DNA of 64,000 nt from Impatiens glandulifera (taxonomy: Eukaryota > Streptophyta > Magnoliopsida > Ericales > Balsaminaceae). Below are positions 51,701 to 62,169 of the stretch, piece after piece. The stretch covers positions 10,093,721-10,157,720 of the forward strand of contig NC_061869.1 in assembly GCF_907164915.1 (NCBI RefSeq). Reading direction: 5' to 3'. The position numbers were made by a program, and so were the translations under genes. The notes under the pieces are model-generated. The model saw only the letters and a program-made list of their open reading frames with translations. It was not told the origin of the DNA and did not search any database. Each line of letters opens with the position of its first letter. The stretch's first letter is position 1.

Positions 51701-54700
51701 ATATTTAAAAAAAAATATAAAAGAATAATAATATTTTATATTTAACAAAAAAATAATATTAATAATTTTAATTACAAAATATTACTAATATTTTTTCTTT
51801 ATTAAATCCAAACATTATCAATAAAATAAGAATTATTATATGTCATAACCAAGCATTTCACTTTTATTAATAATATTCAATCTCATTTCTACGCCTTTCA
51901 ATTTTTTCCTTATTTGAAATGAGACTGCAATATTTAATTTTTGGATGGAAAATTCTTTAAAAATTAGAAATAAAAAATCAAACAAGAGCATTATGGAGCT
52001 CTTAATTATATTATTATTATGTTTTAAATGTGTTAATTGGGAGTGGAACACTAATGGGCCTATTTTATTATCAGGGAATTATGATCGGACGAATATGATG
52101 GCCTTAAGTTAAGAAGAGACATGAAGTAATCATTTTCATAAAATCAAGTGTAATTTATAGTAAATAGTAAAATAAACACTTAAATTTTGTTAAATTATAT
52201 GCCTAAAAACAATATATAAATAGTAGATTAAGCAAATGCACGGATCATATTATTTCACCAATTAGTTATGTACTAGATCCATTAATAAATAATTACTTTG
52301 GATTATTTTTACAAGGGTTTTGTTCTGAACTCTGAAGTATAAACTTTTAAAATATCTTTTATTTATAAAAAAAAATTTAAAAGATATTAATATATAATTA
52401 AAAATGTTTTTTTATTATAATATATATATATATATATATATTATTTTAGTGATTTTGTTATTTAATTGAGTAATCCAGTTGTTGATGAAACTATGAATCA
52501 AAATATCAAAGTTTATTTATATAAATTTTATCGAATAAGGTCCCAATATAATAAAATAAGTCTTATCTTTAAACTTATTATAAATATTTGTAAAGTATAA
52601 TTTTTTTTTTCATACTTATCTTATCATTTTTGTTAAAGGTACATTTGTAGTTATCCACAACCATTTTATTATATATAATAAATTATAAAACATTTACAGG
52701 GTGTATCTATCTCAATATCTAGAACTAGATTTGGGTATGAATAAGTTATCCAAATATTAAAATATATTTTAAAAAAGATTACAAAAATATTACATCTTCT
52801 TCCCTTATTTGTCTAAACATGTGAAACCTATCATATTATCTTATAAGATACTAGGAATTGGGAAATTATCTTATGCAATTATTATTATTGATTTTACTCT
52901 CAGATTTATTACCTTATAATATAATCTTGAATAGTCATGATTCACTTTAGTTGATTTTACAATTTTTTATTTTATCTTAAAATTATTCTTTTAACTTTGT
53001 AAGTTGTAATTTGATAATGAACTTGCTCTCATGAAATCAAATGTTCAAAAGAAATAGGAGTTTTGAAACAAATTAGTTGCCCTTATATAATCATATTCTA
53101 CATGGATTATTAACTATTTTTCTTCATTTATATTTTAAATGCTAACATATTTAAATATATATTTATTCACACATGCAACAAAAGTCTTATAATCAAAACA
53201 TTAGGCTTATTGTTTTATAATTATATGATTTATTTTTGTAATAAACATTATATTATAATAGTAACCATTTGAAATACCCATGGAGGATCATTCCGATAGT
53301 CGGGGATTGGATTAAATATGGGATAGTACTCGTCGGGCTATGGGTTGTGTAGTTGAAAACTTATCGGGTTCGGGTATTCATTGACATGCTTAATCCAAAC
53401 ACAAAATTTAGAATGAATTGTGCTTTCAAATGAAATCAAAATGGCTTCTTAAAGAGTTGGTGGCAATTGAATTTGATGGAGTCATTAGGTGTGGAGCCAA
53501 CTTATGAAGATATTATAGTGTTATCCAAACTGACCTTTGGAAATGCTAAAAGCCAAGTTTGATCTATGAAATGGATAGCCTCAACCAACATAGTTTTTAA
53601 CAAAAATATAATAAATGAGAAAACACCAAAGAAGCTGCTGGGCCTAGCTAGTTTTATGATATTAATTCATTTGTCCATATTTTAGAACTTTTGCCATATT
53701 AAAGGATGACCACATGACAAGGAAACTTAGATATGTTATGGATAACTTCCTTTTTGGAATGTCACCATTTTTATTTTAAACTTGTTGTAATTTCAATTAA
53801 TGTAACTTCAATTAATCGTAGATTAAGTTATGTGCGATCTTAAATGATACCCTTATTAAGATAGATGGAAGGGTTGTCAATATGGTCTTGATCTTTATTG
53901 GAGGTCTTTCGAAGTTGTTCGTATTTATTTCTTATTATAAAAGATCATTTATTTGAAAAAATAACAATTATGGGTGGTTGATCATCACTATTGCTTATAT
54001 ATGCAATATTAGAAAGTAGACACAAATGACAAACAACTTGGGACAAAGAAATATCTCATTTTTGGCCATAATATGTGAAACTTATTGAAAAATAAAACTT
54101 CACAATTTATGATCACCACAAATTTTGATGAAATGTAACCTCAATTATATTGGATGTGACCATATTTTTTATTTAGTATAATAAACAGTTCCATATATAT
54201 ATATATATAGCAATATGATAATTTCCAAATATTTAAATAAACAAGCTAACATCTCAATCATGTATTAAACAATTACACAATTAAATCAAATATTGAAGTG
54301 ATGGTTGAGTATTTAATGAACAATAGCCAATAATGTATTTAAATTTTGTATATTGTGTTTAAAATTGTGTTCATATGATAAACATATATAAAAAGAAACA
54401 CTTGTTTTTGAATAGTTCAAAGATAAAAAAAAAAGAAGTTAATTACAAAATTCATTTATGATATAGATAATGCTTGAAAGTAAGTGATGAAATGATATCA
54501 ATATGTTGTACTTGATATCCAATTATAATAATTTACTTAAATTGACAATATTGAGTTCATATCTCACTCGAATAACCTTATCAAGTTATAAATTAATATA
54601 CTTTTTCATAATTTTTGTTTTACATATTTATTTTTTTTTTGGAGTTAATTAGTTATGGTGTTAAACTAATAAAGTCGACATTCATATTAGCGTTTTGAGT

Positions 54701-56260
54701 TAGGCACTCCGGAGAACCTAGTTACGTTAAAGATTAATTTTCTTTATATATTTCAACACCTTAACGATTTATTAATCTTTTAATGCTTTTTATAATGTAC
54801 TTTGTAATGTTTGCAATTAAATTTATGACAAATTTTTAATACATACTAAGAAGCTAGCATGATCCAGTAATATATATCTTAATATTAATTATATTATAAC
54901 AATATGATTACTGTAATTAAATTTATATGAACTAAATTGATTAATAAATGTTTTTGTTACATTACAATTTATATTAGTCGTATGTTTGTAAATACAATTT
55001 TTAATAAAAAAATAAGCGCATATTACATCAATTAAATATATAATATAAAAGTTGTTCACTATATAATAACTCATTTAAGTAGGTCTAATTGTAAAATCAA
55101 TTTTGTTATTGGATCTATATAATCGAGTAAAGTTGTGAAAATCTTCTTACAATAATAAATTTTGTAAAAAAAATAAATTATTTTACACCAAACATTGGAT
55201 TGATGATATAGATTGTTTAACAAGATTGTTATAACTTATAGTAATATTTAACAAAAATACATTAATGTTGGTTAATCTAATATTAATTGATGATAAAGAT
55301 TGATCAACAAGATTATTATAATAATGTTTAACCCATAAAAATAAATATTATTATAGATTGAGAAAATACATTGTTTGTGAATATAATATTACTAAATCAT
55401 TAATATTTTTTTAAGGAATTAGATTTAGTTTATATTACGATTAATTAAGAAATTAGCCTAAAAATAATATAATTCATATATATGCACAAATTTTAATATT
55501 TAACCTGATATAATTATAATATGTTATATTAAAAATCAATAAATATGTTCCACAAAGATTCAAAATACAGTAGCTTGTTTAAAAATACCTAGATTTGTCG
55601 CATTAAATTTTAGTTTTAACGAATAAATATTATTAAATTTATTAATATATAATAATTAAAATAAATTTTATAATATTATTTCATTTAAATAATATTCAAA
55701 TAACATATTTAAATAAATATATAATTTTCAAATAAAAAATCCCAAATACACCTCCCATATGAGTTTCCAAATGTACATAAAGATGATTTTTTTCTTAAAA
55801 CAAAACATTTTATTAACAAAATATTACATCAATGTCACAACATATAGAGGAGATTTCATTCTATCTTACTCACAAATATTATCCATGAAATAAACTTTTT
55901 ATCCATAAAATAAACTTTTTGACTAACTTGATAATTCACAATAAATAATGTTGGTTTAATTTTGAGTTAAAGTATGTCAGTCTGAAAATCTTACAAGTGT
56001 GTAAATCTACATTTATTTATTTATTTATTTATTATTATTATTTAATTTTAAAATAATATTTTAGTCAACAAATTTTAAAATTCATTTATTAAATATATAT
56101 ATTTATTATAAAACTAATAAAATTATATAATATAATATTAAATTAAAATTACATCATTACAAGCTGGAAATTAGCAAAATTGATTTAATATATGTCTCTT
56201 TCACAGTCAGTGATCTGATGATCGCAAATCGCAATCGCAATCGCAGAGATTTGAGATTTG
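48790..56260. other. Long gene-free AT-rich stretch
   Basis: About 7.5 kb without a coding frame or RNA gene I can support. (TA)n tracts lie near 49320-49340, 50930-50948, 52420-52442 and 54195-54210. A patch at 53280-53400 with 'agtcggggattggatt' and 'gggttcgggtattcattgac' looks like a hAT-derived remnant. A small phrase at 54650-54735 ('gcgttttgagttaggcactc') looks SINE-like, but no boxes or duplication are clear. Confidence 0.5.
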
Positions 56261-56770
56261 TTAATGCTGAAACCCAGTTTTCTCCCAAATCGCATCTCTA
56301 ATCCTGCTTAGATCTCTTCCTTTCAATGTTCTTCCAATCCCTTCATAAACCGAAAACGCCACCCTTCTTCCCTGTTTCTGTTTCGCCAAAAACTCATGCG
56401 GCGGAATCATATCATCCTCATCGCCACCGCCGTCGCCGCCGTCTTCATCCTCATCGCTATCAAACCTGCGTTTCTCTCTGTATTCATGTTTCAATATCTT
56501 CGACCAATCCGGTACATTTATGGGTAAAGACGCAGCCTGACCCACCTCAGAATGCTTAAACGCCAATGGCTTCTTCTTCCTCGATGATGATGATGGATGA
56601 TTACCGGCGATCGCGTTCAGCGATTCTGACGACGATTGATTGGATGAGTTCCAGAGATCTGATTCGTCGAAGTCAAAGGTGGAATCTGAATCGATTGAAG
56701 TTTTTGTTTTTGTTTCTGGGGAGAGGAAAAGATGGGTTGATCTTGGGAAGTAGGATTTTGATGCCGCCAT
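56261..56770 (-). CDS. S40/DUF584 senescence-regulator family protein
   Basis: A single exon of 170 codons (169 aa) starting [20 protein letters not shown]. The family signatures are in order: acidic [12 protein letters not shown] near residue 33, the basic [20 protein letters not shown] near 64, then [10 protein letters not shown], an acidic run ending [11 protein letters not shown], and the C-terminal signature [19 protein letters not shown]. Members are small, often nuclear, intronless plant proteins linked to leaf senescence and stress responses; their biochemical activity is not established to my knowledge. Length and motif order are normal, so the gene looks intact. A TATA box lies about 75 nt upstream. 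It stands alone, with gene-poor DNA on both sides. Confidence 0.93.
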   Translation of the reverse strand: MAASKSYFPRSTHLFLSPETKTKTSIDSDSTFDFDESDLWNSSNQSSSESLNAIAGNHPSSSSRKKKPLAFKHSEVGQAASLPINVPDWSKILKHEYREKRRFDSDEDEDGGDGGGDEDDMIPPHEFLAKQKQGRRVAFSVYEGIGRTLKGRDLSRIRDAIWEKTGFQH

Positions 56771-56840
56771 TGATGGATTTCTGGATTTGAGATAGATGGA
56801 TGAATAATGATGGTGATGAAGATGGAGAGTTTATTCATGC

Positions 56841-56850
56841 TTTTATAAAG
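56841..56850 (-). promoter_or_regulatory. TATA box of the S40 gene
   Basis: On the minus strand CTTTATAAAA lies roughly 75 nt before the ATG at 56770, at a normal distance for a short 5' leader. Confidence 0.5.
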
Positions 56851-56859
56851 GATAGTTTA

Positions 56860-58780
56860 GTAGTTTGTATAGTACAAATGGATAAGGTTCTTTTCTTTGT
56901 CATTGTTGTACGATCCATTTTTTTATTCATTTATTCAAATATAAAAAATAAAATAAAATAATTGGATTGTTTGATTTTAAGACTTTTTTGATGTGTTATG
57001 TTAATATTGGTTGAATTACTTACTAAGAGCTTCTTCTGGTTATCTTTATATATATAAATAAAATAAAAAATAATAATTTAAAATAAATTATATTTTAATA
57101 TTTTTTATTAATAAATTAATTGATTTGAGATAAAAAAAATGAATATTAATTTTATTTGGATTATTAAAATAATTTAAAATAAAAAATATTATAAAAATAA
57201 AATAAGAGTATTTTAATATTTTAGTTATGAATTTAAGATAATATTATAATTTTGTATAAAAGTTTTCTTGTCAAATAATTCATTAAAAATTGATTGATTT
57301 TTTTTTATTTATAAAAAGGTTGAAATAATTCGAAATAAATAAATACAACTATTTGAAAATAATAATCACAAACTATTGTTTGATGAAAATTATTTAGAAT
57401 TATTTTAAATAAACTATTGTTGCATCAATTATATAATTCAATTATTTTATTTATTTTTTAATAGTTTTATTCAAATGATGTAAATAAATTATTTAGTCAA
57501 AATATATTATTATTTTGAGTAGATCAATATGAGATATTTTCCCCCAATTTAACCAAAATATTAATAATGAAAATCTGAACTCTGATTTTTTTTACTGGTT
57601 AATTAATCTATTCTTATTCTCATTTTTATTTAAATAGTATTTTTTTCTCACTAATTACTAAGTGTACTAAAAACATCAATATTTTTGAAAACATTCCACA
57701 CCATTCCACAGTATATGGACTTCTCTCATTTGCACACTAATTTTTAAAGTTATTTGAGATTTTTTTAGATTTTTGGAAAACATTATTGGATAAAAAAAAA
57801 ATTTTATTTGATAAAATAATTTATAAAATATAAGATGAATAACAAAGTTTTTTTTATAAAAATCTAAGAAACTCAATATTCATGTGAAGTTAATTAGTTT
57901 TTTTTTTTTTATGAAAGTTATTAAATTAAAATTTTATTGGATGAAAAAAAAAAAAGATTTGTTATGTTTAATGGGTTAAATTATTTAAAATATATACATA
58001 TATATATATATTTAAAATTTTAAGCTATATAAAAGATACTAATATATTTTAATACTTCAATTAATAAATTAATTGAATAATTATATAACTAATATATATA
58101 TATATATATAAACAAATATATAAGACTATATAAACATATTGGTCTTATACGGATAAAGAAAATATATATATTATTTAAAAAATAATGATGGTGGTCATTG
58201 ATAGTCATTTAAGTATATGAGGTAATTTTTTGATAAAAATATTTAAAGAAATAGCATATATTAATTTGAGATTAATATATTAATTATGAACGTACCCATA
58301 TTAACCCATTTAACTTTTTAGATAAATATCTTTAGTCAATTTTAAGTTATTAATATATATTTTTCAACAAAACTTCATTTAAATTAATATTCTAATAACA
58401 AATTAAAAAATAAATAAATTAAAAAAAACACCTAAAACTCGGAATCAAATTTACCATAAAATTCAATATAAAATAAAATAGGATTAAAATTTTTACTACT
58501 TTGTTTATGAGGTTATATTATGAAAATAATATTAAATTAAAATGAGATATCATATATTATAGTTAACCTAACACCTTGGTTAAAAAAAATAATAATAAAA
58601 AAAAGTCGTAACTCATAACTCATTAACTAAAAGTTGCCGTGTCTGACGGAGCAAAGGCAAGGGTAAAACAGTCTATTAATGAAAGATGACAAACGGCTAT
58701 AATTTTGTCTTTTTCGTTTTTGTCCAAGGTAAAAAAAAAATAAAAAAAATAATAATGGTAGTTTCCTTTAAGTAGGTTTT
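56860..58780. other. AT-rich intergenic DNA
   Basis: The part next to the S40 gene is its upstream region. The rest is poly-A/T with (TA)n tracts at about 57995-58012 and 58094-58110. No gene seen. Confidence 0.5.
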
Positions 58781-58789
58781 GATTGGATT

Positions 58790-58995
58790 AGAAAACTTAA
58801 AAGAGACGGATCAAGTGGTCCCCACATTTCAACTTAAACGTATACGTTTCATTTAAAATATCAACCTGCCACGTGTCAACATTTGGTGATGTTAAGCCAC
58901 GTGAAGGCCCGTGGGCCCATGAAAATCGGTTAGAGACCTGCAGTAATGCCAATTAGATTTTGGCCCAATTATCTCCACACCCTCTGTCTTTCTTA
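58790..58995. promoter_or_regulatory. Orphan G-box / site II-rich promoter-like cluster
   Basis: Two CACGTG G-boxes (58870-58875 and 58898-58903), a GGGCCC palindrome at 58913-58918 and a TTGGGCC site II-like element (reverse strand, about 58959-58965) lie within 100 bp in otherwise AT-rich DNA, followed by a C/T-rich stretch. Such clustering is usual in plant promoters, but no coding region follows within reach on either strand. It may be a relic promoter, the promoter of an unrecognised noncoding transcript, or part of a TE terminus. Confidence 0.35.
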
Positions 58996-58999
58996 TTTG

Positions 59000-59640
59000 T
59001 AAGATTATTTATTTATTTTATTTTTTTATATTTTTTTTAGAAATTAATATCAACTCACAAATAACGAATATCCTCTTCCAATTTTTTATTTTTTATTTTT
59101 TTAATGTGATATACAACCTCTAACTTTAATACAAGACTTTTATTTTATTATTACTAGTTAAATCCACTAATTACAATTTTTTTTATGTCACTTTAAGATT
59201 TAAAAAATATATAACTTGATATATTATATTATATATAGGAAAACAAAACAATATGAATCAAAAATTTTTGTCCACCAATGATATACATAATAAATATATA
59301 TATATATTTTTTTGCAATGTCATGACAAATATTAGCTATTTTGGTATCTCCATTTCTTCAAAGTGACAAAAAAAAATCAGTATTATATAATTTTTTAACA
59401 TGATCTATCAATTTATTAAAAAATAAAATTTTCATACATTTTTGTTTATTTTAATTCCTTGTCACATAATAATAATTATTTTATTTTTATTTATTTTAAT
59501 AACATTTTTCATATTAAATAGAAACAAAATAACTTTCAATTTTTATTGGGACACTTGTATAAGTGAATGTGATTATCATAGTTATTTATGTTGATAAATT
59601 ATGATTTTTTTATAAGCCAAATTATTTAGCATAACTAGAT
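59000..59640. other. AT-rich intergenic DNA
   Basis: Poly-A/T sequence with no gene, RNA or repeat boundary that I can support. Confidence 0.5.
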
Positions 59641-59790
59641 TAGATTTAAAGATTTAATCTATCTGAATAGTTTAATCATTATACCTATTAAATCAAAATA
59701 ACAAAAATACCAATTAAATATAGAATTTTGATATAATAAAAAATAATATAAAAAATATAATAAATTCAATATATTCTATTTGAATAACTT
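59640..59790. mobile_element. Fragment similar to the hAT element of SAPS intron 14
   Basis: The phrase 'atatagaattttgatataat' followed by 'aaaaa' (from about 59717), and 'ctatttgaataactta' at 59776-59791, match 'atataggattttgatataat' (from 29759) and 'ctattcaaataactga' in the hAT element at 29684-30785, in the same order and at comparable spacing. No ends or duplication are visible. It abuts the copia fragment directly. Confidence 0.4.
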
Positions 59791-60990
59791 AGTGGGGCCA
59801 TCTTCTGTCCTGCTGTCGACGCTATTGGACCGATCCGAGTTCTGATGTTCATGAGGAGGATTCGGTGTAGATGATGTGTTCTCCAACTCCGCTAGGTTGT
59901 TGTCATCTCGTATGATTCCGAACTCCACCGAATTTTTTCGGAGCTCGTTGTTGTCGATGGACCACTCCCACTTCTTCTCCTCCTCGAACACGGCATCTCT
60001 ACTCACACGGATTTTCTCGCAAACTGGATCAAAAAACCTATGCGCCTTAGTTCCGTCTTCGACACCGAGGTACACCATGACTTGACTTCGATCATCGAGT
60101 TTCTTGAGATGCGGTCCCACAATCTTCACATGTCCGGTACACCCAAACACTCTCAAGTGCTCCAGATGAGGTCGCTTACCGGTCCACCCCTAGTAAGGGG
60201 TGCAGGATCCTAGCACCTTCGTTAGTAAGCGGTTCAAGAGATAAACTGCATGTCTTACCGCCTCTCCCCAGAGGTTTGTCGGTACCTGCATGCTCTTGAG
60301 CAAGCTCCTCGCAGTATCCATCACAATACGATTTCTTCTCTCCACCACGCCGTTTTGTTGTGGAGTGTACGGTGATGTGAAGTGACGTTCGACTCATTCC
60401 TCTTCATAGAATTCTGCAAATTTCTGTGATGTGAACTCTCCACCTCGATCAGTTCACAAAGTCTTTAGCTTGTGCTCAGACTTGTTTTCCAAGCCTCTTG
60501 AACTTCCTGAATGCTTCAAACGCTTCTCCTTTTTCTCTGAGCATGTACACCCACATCCAACGACTATAATCATCAACAAATAGAAGAAAGTACTTGTTAG
60601 CGGCAAGTGATGATGGGGTGATCGGGCCACACAAATCCGCGTGCACAAGTTGAAGGGGGTGCTTGACACGGAAGTTGGCTTGGACTGGAAATGGTAGCCT
60701 TGTTTGCTTTGCAATCATGCAACTTTCACATACTTGGTTGGGGTGTGTGAACTTGGATATCCCTATAGCCATCTCCTTCTCCACCATTATCTTGAGCGCG
60801 TAAAAATTTACGTGTCCAAGTCTCGCGTGCCAAAGCCAAGCTGAATCTTCTAGGGACGTTAAAAGGGAAACAGGTTGACTCGTCTCGAGATGAATCTTGT
60901 ATAAACGATTTGGCGATTTCTCCACCTTCATCAACAGAACATCATTTTGGTCGAGCATCTTCAAGAACGGGCCAGCTAATATGATTGTAC
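59790..60990 (-). pseudogene. Decayed Ty1/copia integrase-region fragment
   Basis: Transcribed leftwards, it covers the pre-integrase zinc finger (WHARLGHVNF with the distal VCESCMIAKQ, the HHCC pattern) and the integrase core, with the first Asp in VHADLCGP, the second in FVDDYSRWMWV and the Glu in NGVVERRN, then the linker after integrase. It contains one frameshift (near 60480) and three in-frame stops (two between there and about 60390, one near 60190). Gag, protease, reverse transcriptase and RNase H are missing, and no LTRs of its own are visible. It is therefore an internal fragment of a dead element. It abuts an LTR-like segment on the right and hAT-like DNA on the left. Confidence 0.9.
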
Positions 60991-62169
60991 GCGTTCATTT
61001 CTGTTCACTTCCGATTTTCTGGCGCGTGTGCCCAATTTTTTTTTTATTTAATTGGCATACGCTCCCTTTTTTCGAATTGAATTGGCCCGTACAGGTTTTA
61101 AATCGATGCACTCGCAAATGTATCGATCTAATTGACTTGAGAGTCGCCACCTTAGTTTACTTCCCAAAGAAACTAAAGAAAAGAAAAATCAGAGATTCAT
61201 TTTAAGAGTCCGGTGTTTGGTTACGTATTAGGAAACGGCCTACGGCGCTATGTCCTATACGCATGTCTTTACAAACAGTCTCTACTCCTAAGTAATTGGC
61301 CATATGACGTTTAAAAGATTGTTACGTTTTCGTTCTGAGTTCAGAACTCTTTTGCTTGTGTGAGAAAATCTTAATCATTTTGCAAGGGGCTAGTCCTATT
61401 CATGGGGTATTTGACAAGGATAAGGCATTGAAAAGTATTAAAAGGCATTGAAAGGCATCAAAGAGCATTGCAAAGCATAGAGCAACATTGTCAAAGAAAA
61501 ACGAGAATCAGAATTCCCGAGAAAGATCAAATGAGGATAGCTGAGGAGAATAACAATTCGATTGTAGGACTAGAATTTTATTTCTTCTGCTCAAAGGAGA
61601 GAAGAGAGTGGATTAACTTAAGGTTCCAAGTGTTTCCTGATTTAAAATTTTCAGAGTTAAAGAAAACTCCAAACACAACACATTAAAATGAGTCATTTTC
61701 AAAAATAATTCCCAAAATCCCCAAAACTTCATATGATAGTCAAAAATATTATTAAAAGCTCACAGGAATCGAGTTTGGAATTTTCGGAGTTATAGAACTC
61801 CCGATATGACACTGCAAAGATAGACATTTTTCCAAACGGGCCTTAAAAATTTCGGGAAAAATTATTTTTGAAGAAAATAATATTTTTGAATTTTGGGGAA
61901 AATTTGAAAAAGTTTGAAAGTGGTTTGAATGTTAAATTCATCATTTTAAGGTGATTTGTTAACATTGGGAAACAAACAGGACCTAAGTTTATTTTAATTT
62001 TTTTTTTAAGTTTTAAATTAAAATAAAAGGAAAAGAAAGTTTAGGGGTCCAATTAAAACATCATGAAGAGATCAGGGACTACTTTAATTTCGAATTAATA
62101 AATTAATACGAAATTAAAGTTGTCAGGCTTATTTAAAAATAAAAGAGACCCAGGGGTCTCTTTGAAACT
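60991..62169 (+). mobile_element. LTR-retrotransposon-like noncoding segment
   Basis: Contains 'gagtcgccaccttagtttac' at about 61141, followed by 'ccggtgtttggttacgtatt' (61210) and 'acggcgctatgtcctatacg' (61243). This order is familiar from LTR retrotransposons of many eudicots and is paralleled at 1242-1395 on the same strand. Further right are 'aaacaaacaggacctaag' and 'agggactactttaatttcga', also LTR-like. Terminal TG/CA ends and target duplications could not be fixed. The right part (to about 62260) runs into the 3' end of the chimeric ORF on the opposite strand. Confidence 0.5.

Noticed and set aside
59876..60085. Plus-strand frame opposite the copia fragment
   Set aside because: Shadow of the copia integrase-linker reading frame on the other strand.
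61468..61686. 72-codon plus-strand frame in the LTR-like segment
   Set aside because: No domain; inside noncoding retrotransposon-like DNA.
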